From: Acidobacteriota bacterium
GTDB taxonomy: Bacteria; Acidobacteriota; Terriglobia; UBA7540
Direction of reading: 5' to 3'
DNA: 5,279 nt
Assembly: GCA_021780055.1 (NCBI GenBank)
Contig: JAJXZM010000267.1
Coordinates: 1 to 5,279 of the forward strand
Positions 1 to 5,114 of this stretch are shown piece by piece. Positions within the stretch are counted from its first letter, which is position 1. Every line of letters starts with the position of its first letter. Both the position numbers and the translations under genes were made by a program. The notes below the pieces were generated by a model, which saw nothing but the letters and a program-made list of their open reading frames with translations, did not search any database and had not been told where the DNA came from.

Positions 1-313
1 CGGAAACGACGTCTTCATTGGGATGAACTCCCTCATTCTGCCGGGAGTGAGAATCGGAAATCGGGTGATTGTAGCAGCGGGCAGTATTGTTAGTCGGTCG
101 ATACCGGATAATTGTGTTGTCGCGGGCGTACCGGCAAGGTTTATCGGAACCTTTGACCAGTATGAGCGTCGTGGATTGACGGAATTCCATTCCGATGCGG
201 ACAAAAAGGGTAAAACCCGACGTCAGCAAATCGATTGCATCGTCGACAAGACGATGGTGCCTGAAATTCAGGTTCCTGCGCGTCCGAAATCTGGAAATGG
301 GAGTGAAGTATAG
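1..313 (+). CDS. Hexapeptide-repeat (LbH) acyltransferase, C-terminal part (5' truncated by window)
   Basis: The open frame enters from the left edge (first full codon at base 2) and stops at TAG 311-313, giving 103 visible residues. The first ~45 residues show imperfect hexapeptide repeats of the left-handed beta-helix fold (VFIGMN, LILPGVRIGN, VIVAAGSIV), followed by the family's usual closing motif VVAGVPARFIG. This pattern is typical of WbbJ/maltose-type O-acetyltransferases, which move an acetyl group from acetyl-CoA to a sugar hydroxyl or amine in the cytoplasm. The catalytic histidine normally lies upstream of this part and is outside the window, so activity cannot be judged. After the helix comes a hydrophilic tail of roughly 50 residues, rich in K, R, D and E. 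The next gene is convergent. A sugar-acetylating role in polysaccharide synthesis is inferred from fold and neighbours; the exact substrate is unknown. Other LbH enzymes, such as serine acetyltransferase-like proteins, cannot be fully excluded. Confidence 0.9.
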   Translation, partial: GNDVFIGMNSLILPGVRIGNRVIVAAGSIVSRSIPDNCVVAGVPARFIGTFDQYERRGLTEFHSDADKKGKTRRQQIDCIVDKTMVPEIQVPARPKSGNGSEV

Positions 314-458
314 TCCCCACTCTGGGCCGTACCTTCGCTGGGCAGGCGGATAAAAAGGCCAAAATTTGCGATGAAGATGTCGCCATGAGGGAGACCCAAC
401 ATTCGCGATCCCGTAGCCGTTGCCTCGCATGGCATGATGCTCTCATCGCATCGGAGAC
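314..458. other. Convergent intergenic gap without a clear terminator
   Basis: These 145 bases separate the stops of two convergent genes. I looked for a GC-rich hairpin followed by a T-run on either strand and did not find a convincing one. The best inverted repeat is GATGC (436-440) against GCATC (448-452) with a 7-base loop, which is short and has no adjoining U-tract. Termination here may be Rho-dependent, or transcripts may overlap. No gene is supported. Confidence 0.5.
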
Positions 459-1985
459 TTATTTTGTTTCCGCGTGGAAATACGATTTGATCCCGGGAAG
501 TATCCTGCGTCTGACGCTGCTGCGGAATATCCAGCCAACAGAGAAAACAAAAATGGGCAGCAGGTAGATGGTCTGAAGAATGAACATTGTCATAGTGCGT
601 GCAGGGAAGAATACATCCACTGCATAAGAGACCAGGGCAAACGGCACCCCACAGAGAAAGACGGGACCCCAGACTTTCAGGAAGACCTCCCGATAGCTGA
701 TACTTACGAGCTGGGAAACATACCTCGGCCAGAAGATAAGGTTTACTGCCAGACTCGGCACCAGCGTTCCAACCGCTACCCCATAGATGCCTAACTTGCG
801 GGCCAGAACAATGCTGAGCGTCAGATTTGAGATGGCTTCGGCAACTGCCCATTTTGCCACTGTCTTATGTTTTTCAATGCCAAAGGCAATCGATGTGGCA
901 GGGGTATTCTGCAGCGAAAATAAAAGTGCCGTCGCCAGTATTGCCAACACGGTTCCGGATATTCGCGAATACTGAGACCCCATCCACACGCCAATGAAGT
1001 TATCGCCGCGAGTGATCAGTGTGATTAGTATCGGCAGCGAAACGGCCATCGTCGCGCGCGTTCCATTATAGTAAAGAGCGCGCAGGCTCGATGTGGCGCC
1101 CGCGGCATCATATGTGCTTGCGGCGGGAGTAAAGGTCGTCGTCATCGCACCGACGAGCTGCTGCGTATAACGGCACAATGAATTTCCAATGGAGTAAAAG
1201 GTTACCGCGGACGCCGACACAAACGCGCCGACCACTAGGTTATCTGTCTGGTATACCAACTGAATCGCAACCATGAGAAGAAAAACGTAGGCGCTATAGG
1301 ACCAGATCTTCTTAAGAACCTCCCAGTTCGGCTTCTTCAGCCTAATTTTCAGCTCGGGGTAGACTCTTCGGGCAACGTAGACAAACAGGATGTTGCCAGC
1401 GGTGGCGGCGAAAAGCTCACAGCATGCAATCGCAACAATCCCATGGCCGGCACGCAGTACCGCCACAACCCCACCAACGCGCAGAGTCAGTTGCGTCAGC
1501 GTCACAAGAGTGTACAGGTCATACCGGTTCAGGGCGGACAGTACCCCGCCGAAGACTCCGATTGACATGTAAATGGCAAAGCTCAGGCCCATAAGAAGAA
1601 CGACCACGCGAGCATCGAAGGCCATTGCCGGAGGGACTTTGAAGATAAGCGGAAATACTGCCGCGAAGCCACCACATAGCACCAGCACCAATACGCTGAG
1701 TTGTATCCGAACCCATAGCGCCGCCGATAGCACTTCAGAAGCCCCTTGGTGATCGCCTGTCGTGTGCCCTTTGGCAACAAACATGGTCACGGAATTCCGC
1801 AAACCAAGATCGAGGAGGCCAAAATAGCTCACGGAGGAGATTGCCAGGACCCAGACGCCATAAGAAACATTTCCCAGTCGATGGACTAGAAAAGGAGACA
1901 AAAAAAAGCCGACTGCCATCGACGCGGCCGTTGCGAACCAGTTGGACAACACGCTCCGCGCAATATGCCTGAAACGCAAATGCAA
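459..1985 (-). CDS. Wzx-like polysaccharide flippase (MOP/PST family)
   Basis: This predicted inner-membrane protein of about 508 residues is the usual size for a Wzx/RfbX-type lipid-linked oligosaccharide flippase. It is strongly hydrophobic, with about 12-14 membrane segments along its length (for example ~15-35, 42-62, 95-116, 126-150, 186-205, 230-250, 312-326, 343-359, 436-457 and 468-487). Family-like motifs are YFGLLDLGLRNSV (54-66), YQTDNLVVG (245-253) and GIYGVAVGT (399-407). The family moves undecaprenyl-linked repeat units from the cytoplasmic to the periplasmic leaflet. The frame stays open upstream to 2195, but I chose TTG at 1985-1983: AAAGGGG lies 6 bases before it, and the typical family N-terminus (basic residues, then the first membrane helix) begins right there. 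ATG codons further upstream (2150, 2114) lack a Shine-Dalgarno sequence. The gene runs opposite to all its neighbours. Flippase is the best call; the specific substrate cannot be read from sequence. Confidence 0.9.
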   Translation of the reverse strand: MHLRFRHIARSVLSNWFATAASMAVGFFLSPFLVHRLGNVSYGVWVLAISSVSYFGLLDLGLRNSVTMFVAKGHTTGDHQGASEVLSAALWVRIQLSVLVLVLCGGFAAVFPLIFKVPPAMAFDARVVVLLMGLSFAIYMSIGVFGGVLSALNRYDLYTLVTLTQLTLRVGGVVAVLRAGHGIVAIACCELFAATAGNILFVYVARRVYPELKIRLKKPNWEVLKKIWSYSAYVFLLMVAIQLVYQTDNLVVGAFVSASAVTFYSIGNSLCRYTQQLVGAMTTTFTPAASTYDAAGATSSLRALYYNGTRATMAVSLPILITLITRGDNFIGVWMGSQYSRISGTVLAILATALLFSLQNTPATSIAFGIEKHKTVAKWAVAEAISNLTLSIVLARKLGIYGVAVGTLVPSLAVNLIFWPRYVSQLVSISYREVFLKVWGPVFLCGVPFALVSYAVDVFFPARTMTMFILQTIYLLPIFVFSVGWIFRSSVRRRILPGIKSYFHAETK

Positions 1986-1991
1986 GCAAAA

Positions 1992-1998
1992 CCCCTTT
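1992..1998 (-). promoter_or_regulatory. Ribosome binding site deciding the TTG start of the flippase
   Basis: On the minus strand AAAGGGG ends 6 bases before TTG 1985. This strong purine match is the reason for preferring a TTG start over the upstream in-frame ATG codons. A second TTG two codons later (1979) is 12 bases from it, a poorer spacing. Confidence 0.65.
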
Positions 1999-2031
1999 AC
2001 ACTAATTTCAGACTCAAATAAACTTCCCTGT

Positions 2032-2045
2032 TTCAGGTCCCTGAA
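2032..2045. repeat. 6-bp inverted repeat TTCAGG-TC-CCTGAA
   Basis: A perfect 6-bp inverted repeat with a 2-base centre lies 47 bases upstream of the flippase start. It overlaps a direct repeat of TCCCTG (2025-2030 and 2038-2043). The size and symmetry resemble a dimeric regulator site, but no known operator is recognised. Confidence 0.4.
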
Positions 2046-2050
2046 GCCCC

Positions 2051-2083
2051 CACGCAAGAGATTCAGTGCCAAACTCTTGCGTG
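2051..2083. repeat. Perfect 10-bp inverted repeat in the flippase leader region
   Basis: CACGCAAGAG (2051-2060) and CTCTTGCGTG (2074-2083) are perfect reverse complements separated by 13 bases. The element lies 66 bases upstream of the chosen flippase start and could be either a binding site for a dimeric regulator or a hairpin in the flippase 5' leader. On neither strand is it followed by a T-run, so an intrinsic terminator is unlikely. Confidence 0.6.
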
Positions 2084-2254
2084 ATAATGTGATGGTAGCA
2101 TTGCTCTGGCACATTCTGAAGATGGCGGCGCTCGATATCGGATCCGTCATTTGCAATGAGTTGTGCGGGGGCGAAAGCGCCCTGAAAAGCGCCAAAAGCT
2201 ACGTAACGGCCGAGTCCCAGCCTTCCTGGATACGCTACAATTTGTCGAACCGGA

Positions 2255-2260
2255 TATAAT
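2255..2260 (+). promoter_or_regulatory. Candidate -10 box TATAAT for the polymerase/ligase gene
   Basis: An exact TATAAT lies 97 bases upstream of the TTG start at 2358. The -35 side is poor: GCTACA at 2234-2239 matches only three of six bases with a 15-base spacer, and no extended TGn is present. If used, transcription would begin near 2267, leaving a leader of about 90 bases. A regulator-assisted promoter would explain the weak -35. Confidence 0.4.
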
Positions 2261-2282
2261 CTTGCAACACGCCTCCTTCTTC

Positions 2283-2320
2283 GTTGGCCGCAAGCGTTGG
2301 CGCAGCCGGTGGCGAACAGC
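2283..2320 (+). repeat. Three imperfect 12-13-base tandem units in the leader
   Basis: The units begin GTTGGC (2283), GTTGGC (2296) and GGTGGC (2308), each followed by a similar GC/A-rich continuation. They lie between the candidate -10 and the start codon of the polymerase/ligase gene. The similarity is partial and may be chance. Confidence 0.25.
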
Positions 2321-2345
2321 TTCCTCATATTCTTGAAGACTTCAT

Positions 2346-2350
2346 GGAGA
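2346..2350 (+). promoter_or_regulatory. Ribosome binding site for the TTG start at 2358
   Basis: GGAGA ends 7 bases before TTG 2358. ATG codons at 2344 and 2350 are not in the frame of the gene, so the TTG is the best-placed start. A second TTG at 2364 is possible but spaced less well. Confidence 0.6.
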
Positions 2351-2357
2351 TGATATC

Positions 2358-3686
2358 TTGGGGTTGCACCTTCTACATTACATTCCTCCGATCGCTTACC
2401 TGGGCTTCTGGGTCATGTGCGTCATCTCATTGGCCGGGCGGCCCCTCTGGGGCCTTTATTATTTGATTCCATTCCTCCCCTATCGCTCGATGCGGAATCA
2501 CTTCCTCGATTACCCTCTGGGCGCAAATGTGCTAACGCTCCTGGTCTTTGCCGTGATCGCCGGAGCTCTCTTCCACGGCAAACGCCTTCCCAAATCCAAG
2601 CTCTATGTGATCTGGCTCATCATTGGGGTCTATACGTATTTCTCCATGTGGATGGGAGCCGCGCTTGGACACGCTCCGGCTCCGCTCTGGCTCTCTGACG
2701 CTAACTTTGTTGTCTGGAAAAGCTACATCTTGATTCCGTTGGTATTTGTAGCGACTTCCTTGGTCGTCGAAGACCGAAAAGCGGTCAGGACGGTAATCTT
2801 CATTACGGTCATTTCTCTTTTATTTATCGACAGGAGCTGCATCCTGGAGACCAGGATGCATACCTGGACAAGCTTCGATGAGGATAAGCGCGACGTAGGG
2901 CCGCTTGCCTACGGTTCAAATTTAACGGCTGCGTTTCTGGCCCAATTCGCCATGTTTACCTGGGGCCTCCTGCAATTTGTCAAAGCGAAGAAATATTGGC
3001 TGTTCGGCTACGGGGTAGTTGCAGCCACACTGTATGCCGCCATGTATACATTCTCTCGTGGAGGATATCTTGCGATCCTCTTCGCCGTTCTCGTCCTCGG
3101 CTTTCTGAAGGACCGTAAACTCCTCCTGATTCTTGGAATCTTTTTGTTCACATGGCAAGCTGTCGTGCCCACTGCTGTGCGTGAGCGAGTGAGCATGACA
3201 AAGGACTCCAGCGGGCAATTGGAAAGCTCCGCCCAGGAACGGCTCGACCTGTGGGCGGAGTCATGGAACTCGATCAAGCACAGCCCAATCGTAGGGAATG
3301 GCTACGGTACCTATCAATTTGCCCAGCACGTGCACGGCCTGGGCGATACGCACAACTGGTATGTGCTGGTGATGGTGGAAACAGGCGCTGTCGGGCTCGT
3401 CATGGCGCTCATCCTGTTTGCACAAACATTCGCTGTGTCATTCAGGCTCTTCAGGCGGGCCAGCGACCCATTGTACCGGGGACTCGGCCTTGGCCTCTTC
3501 CTTGCCATGTGCTCAAGTATTGTTGCCAACTTGTTCGGCGACCGGTGGACTTATCTTGAAATCTCCGGCCTCCTGTGGGTACTGGTCGGGGCGGCGGTTC
3601 GAGCAAGCCATCTAATGGAACCGACAAAGGATCTGGAGTTATCAGCCGATGAGGCAAATGTGCCGGTTGCATCTTGGGTGACGTAA
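2358..3686 (+). CDS. O-antigen ligase/polymerase family membrane protein (Wzy_C/WaaL-like)
   Basis: This multi-pass protein of 442 residues has about 11-12 predicted membrane helices (roughly 12-30, 57-74, 83-98, 118-136, 144-157, 186-206, 213-230, 237-251, 255-270, 336-358, 376-394, 402-415). It shows the family's marks: TFSRGGYLA at 231-239 (the conserved SRG motif), a long periplasmic loop at about 271-335 with ERLDLWAESWN (294-304), SPIVGNGYGTYQ (309-320) and DTHNWY (330-335, His332), then a helix starting VETGAVGLV. Members act in the periplasm, either polymerising lipid-linked repeat units (Wzy) or transferring the glycan to lipid A core or protein (WaaL, O-glycosylation ligases). Sequence alone does not separate these roles. 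Next to a flippase and acyltransferases, polymerase is slightly favoured. The TTG start is supported by GGAGA 7 bases upstream. Codons 161-168 contain a perfect 10-bp inverted repeat. Confidence 0.88.
   Translation: MGLHLLHYIPPIAYLGFWVMCVISLAGRPLWGLYYLIPFLPYRSMRNHFLDYPLGANVLTLLVFAVIAGALFHGKRLPKSKLYVIWLIIGVYTYFSMWMGAALGHAPAPLWLSDANFVVWKSYILIPLVFVATSLVVEDRKAVRTVIFITVISLLFIDRSCILETRMHTWTSFDEDKRDVGPLAYGSNLTAAFLAQFAMFTWGLLQFVKAKKYWLFGYGVVAATLYAAMYTFSRGGYLAILFAVLVLGFLKDRKLLLILGIFLFTWQAVVPTAVRERVSMTKDSSGQLESSAQERLDLWAESWNSIKHSPIVGNGYGTYQFAQHVHGLGDTHNWYVLVMVETGAVGLVMALILFAQTFAVSFRLFRRASDPLYRGLGLGLFLAMCSSIVANLFGDRWTYLEISGLLWVLVGAAVRASHLMEPTKDLELSADEANVPVASWVT
2838..2860 (+). repeat. Perfect 10-bp stem hairpin inside the polymerase/ligase gene
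   Basis: TGCATCCTGG (2838-2847), AGA, then CCAGG ATGCA (2851-2860) form a perfect inverted repeat with a 3-base loop, over codons 161-168. Competing partners flank it: CAGG at 2831-2834 can pair with CCTG at 2843-2846, and CCAGG at 2851-2855 with CCTGG at 2863-2867. No T-run follows, so it is not a simple terminator. Confidence 0.6.
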
Positions 3687-3807
3687 GGCTTTGACAGGAC
3701 TTTCCATTTTGATCGGTGTTGCTAGGACCGGCGCCATATACTCTCAACGATAGTGAACCAAGGGCGAGAATCTCCTGAAACGGAAGTAATGTTAAAGCGA
3801 GGTCCGT
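3687..3807 (+). promoter_or_regulatory. 121-bp gap with unpaired promoter-like boxes
   Basis: A perfect -35 consensus TTGACA (3691-3696) begins four bases after the upstream stop codon, but the sequence 16-18 bases later (around 3713-3720, TCGGTGTT) is a poor -10. A good -10-like TATACT (3737-3742) has no -35 at the right distance. No terminator hairpin is visible, so read-through from the upstream gene into the acyltransferase is likely, possibly with a weak internal promoter. Confidence 0.3.
3799..3802 (+). promoter_or_regulatory. Ribosome binding site for the GTG start at 3808
   Basis: GAGG ends 5 bases before GTG 3808, inside a purine-rich stretch starting near 3794. No in-frame ATG is better placed, so the GTG start is preferred. 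Confidence 0.55.
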
Positions 3808-4890
3808 GTGAGTTTATTTACTCTCTCTCGTAAGCTCTTGCCGACGAGGACACCTCATCGAGCAGAGCATCTTCCGTCGCTCGATGGACTGAGGGCCATT
3901 TCGATTTTCCTTGTGTTTCTGGGGCACCTTAGTGGAACGCGCGGATTTGTCACCTTGGATTTGGGTATTGGGAACTACGCCCAACTAGGAGTGGTAGTTT
4001 TCTTCGTGATCTCAGGCTTCCTAATCACACGCCTGATGTTGCTAGAGCACGCAAAAAATGGGCGAGTGTCTCTCAGGCTCTTTTACGAGCGGAGGGCATT
4101 GCGCCTGTTTCCAGCTTCGTATACTTTTATTGGGTGCGTTTCCCTGCTGTGGCTTGCAGGGATGGTGCATTTGCGCCCTACGGATATCTGGCACGCCGTC
4201 ACTTATACAGTGAACTACCTGCCCAATCGAGGAAAGCAGATTGGGCATCTCTGGTCGCTTTCCGTTGAAGAGCAATTTTATTTAATATGGCCTTTAACGT
4301 TTGTCCTATTGGGACCGAGACGTGCCGGCTGGGTTGCAGTTGGGGTGATCCTGCTTGGACCTTTCGCACGCTTTGGGGACTGGCTTTTCCTTAGAGGAAC
4401 ACCATATCACGGCCTGCAAATGTTTCCGATGGTCTCAGACAGCCTTGCGATGGGTTGCCTATTAGCGAACGCAAGTGGCTGGCTCGCAACAAAGAATTGG
4501 TATCTGCAGTTATTCCGTCGACGCTACTCGATTGGATTAGTTGTTTTGGTCCTGTTAACCAATCGATACCTGGGCTATTCGGTCGTCTGGGTTTTCGGCT
4601 CGTCGATCATCAACGTGGGTCTCGCAATTCTTATTCACCGTTGCGTGTACTGTTCAGGCGACTTGGTTGGACAAATACTCAATTGGAAGCCGATTGCATT
4701 CGTAGGTGTCCTCAGCTACTCGCTTTATTTATGGCAACAGCTGTTCCTCAATCGGGATTCGTCCGCATGGGCAGACGCTTTCCCGCAGAACCTGGTCTTT
4801 GCAATCGCCGCAGCCCTGGGGTCTTATTTTCTGCTTGAAAAACCCCTGCTCAAGTTGCGCCGACGCCTGCGTGCTCCAGGAACTGCCTAA
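3808..4890 (+). CDS. Acyltransferase-3 family membrane protein (OafA/YrhL-like)
   Basis: This 360-residue integral membrane protein carries the acyltransferase-3 signatures in order: PSLDGLRAISIF (23-34) with the conserved, probably catalytic His40 shortly after; GVVVFFVISGFLIT (61-74); FYERRALRLFP (92-102); HLWSLSVEEQFYLIWP (147-162); SYSLYLWQQ (303-311); and a final helix with SYFLLEKP (339-346). The family transfers acetyl or other acyl groups to extracytoplasmic glycans, such as O-antigen, exopolysaccharide or peptidoglycan. The length matches the stand-alone membrane domain; there is no fused SGNH domain as in full-length OafA (about 600 residues). All signature blocks are present, so it looks intact. 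The gene follows the polymerase/ligase on the same strand after 121 bases and probably shares its transcript. O-acylation of the locus glycan is inferred; the acyl group and sugar position are unknown. A perfect 9-bp inverted repeat lies within codons 138-147. Confidence 0.93.
   Translation: MSLFTLSRKLLPTRTPHRAEHLPSLDGLRAISIFLVFLGHLSGTRGFVTLDLGIGNYAQLGVVVFFVISGFLITRLMLLEHAKNGRVSLRLFYERRALRLFPASYTFIGCVSLLWLAGMVHLRPTDIWHAVTYTVNYLPNRGKQIGHLWSLSVEEQFYLIWPLTFVLLGPRRAGWVAVGVILLGPFARFGDWLFLRGTPYHGLQMFPMVSDSLAMGCLLANASGWLATKNWYLQLFRRRYSIGLVVLVLLTNRYLGYSVVWVFGSSIINVGLAILIHRCVYCSGDLVGQILNWKPIAFVGVLSYSLYLWQQLFLNRDSSAWADAFPQNLVFAIAAALGSYFLLEKPLLKLRRRLRAPGTA
4220..4247 (+). repeat. Perfect 9-bp inverted repeat inside the acyltransferase gene
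   Basis: TGCCCAATC (4220-4228) and GATTGGGCA (4239-4247) are perfect reverse complements around a purine-rich 10-base centre (GAGGAAAGCA). The repeat sits just upstream of the codons for the conserved WSLSVEEQFY block. It may form an mRNA hairpin; no function is known. Confidence 0.5.
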
Positions 4891-5114
4891 TATGTTCCCT
4901 CTTAGCCCCCCTGCTTGAAGGGAATGGTTGTAGGTACAGGCGCGATGCGCTGGCGGCCGCTGACGCAACACGCGAGCTTCGGGAAGTTCGGCAGGAAGAG
5001 CAAGTGGCGAGTGCCTCGACATCCCCAGCAGGCCGTAGCAAGATGCGAATTGCCCGGCAGTCGTCGTATGCTTGAACCTGTTTACAGGCAGTTTGACCGC
5101 TGAAGGGTGGACAG
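4891..5114 (+). other. Intergenic gap with a coding-like open frame lacking a start
   Basis: No normal gene is supported in these 224 bases. A plus-strand frame is open from inside the end of the acyltransferase gene to TGA 5073-5075. Its last part reads like a charged amphipathic helix (residues such as ALAAADATRELREVRQEEQ, about 4947-5003) but it has no usable start codon with a ribosome site. It could be the eroded tail of a lost gene or simple chance. Near the right end is a small inverted repeat CCTGT-TT-ACAGG (5077-5088). No intrinsic terminator for the acyltransferase gene was found; TTCCCT (4895-4900) can pair with AGGGAA (4919-4924), but the stem is short, the loop long and there is no T-run. 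Confidence 0.3.
5104..5110 (+). promoter_or_regulatory. Ribosome binding site for the glycosyltransferase ATG
   Basis: AGGGTGG precedes ATG 5115 by 4 bases (7 bases from AGGG). It supports this ATG as the true start although the gene is cut by the window edge. Confidence 0.55.

Larger units (their letters stand above)
1986..2357. promoter_or_regulatory. Divergent intergenic control region between flippase and polymerase/ligase genes
   Basis: The 372 bases between two divergent start codons hold no supported gene. Going rightward they contain the flippase ribosome site, a 6-2-6 inverted repeat (2032-2045), a 10-13-10 inverted repeat (2051-2083), a small GC hairpin GGGCG-AAAG-CGCCC (2169-2182), a consensus TATAAT (2255-2260), three imperfect GTTGGC-type repeats (2283-2320) and the rightward ribosome site. 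A weak leftward promoter can be drawn as TTCAGA (complement of 2115-2120), 17 bases, then TACCAT (complement of 2092-2097). This would start transcription just before the large inverted repeat, but each box matches consensus at only four of six bases. Open frames through this stretch have no good start site and look like chance. Confidence 0.55.

Noticed and set aside
314..458. Bidirectional intrinsic terminator between the convergent genes
   Set aside because: The best stem is only 5 bp (436-440 with 448-452) and has no T-run on either side.
268..852. Minus-strand open frame of 194 codons overlapping the flippase 3' end
   Set aside because: It is an out-of-frame shadow of the flippase gene, rich in Cys, Ser and His with no membrane or domain pattern; the flippase frame explains this stretch.
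2074..2120. Sigma-54 promoter near TGGCAC occurrences in the divergent region
   Set aside because: TGGCAC occurs on both strands here, but the GG-N10-GC spacing required for -24/-12 promoters is not met (13 bases on the minus strand, no GC element on the plus strand).
2014..2328. Minus-strand open frame of 104 codons in the divergent region
   Set aside because: Arginine-rich, chance-like composition, no ribosome site, and it overlaps the candidate promoter and both inverted repeats. It ends inside the leader region and resembles no family I know.
1986..2357. ops/JUMPstart antitermination element common in polysaccharide loci
   Set aside because: No GGCGGTAG-like core was found in the leader on either strand.
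3691..3742. TTGACA and TATACT as one promoter for the acyltransferase gene
   Set aside because: The two boxes are 40 bases apart, far more than the 16-18 bases needed, and neither has a good partner at the correct distance.
4455..4838. Plus-strand open frame of 127 codons inside the acyltransferase gene
   Set aside because: It lies wholly within a gene showing all family motifs in another frame, and its composition is typical of an overlapping shadow.
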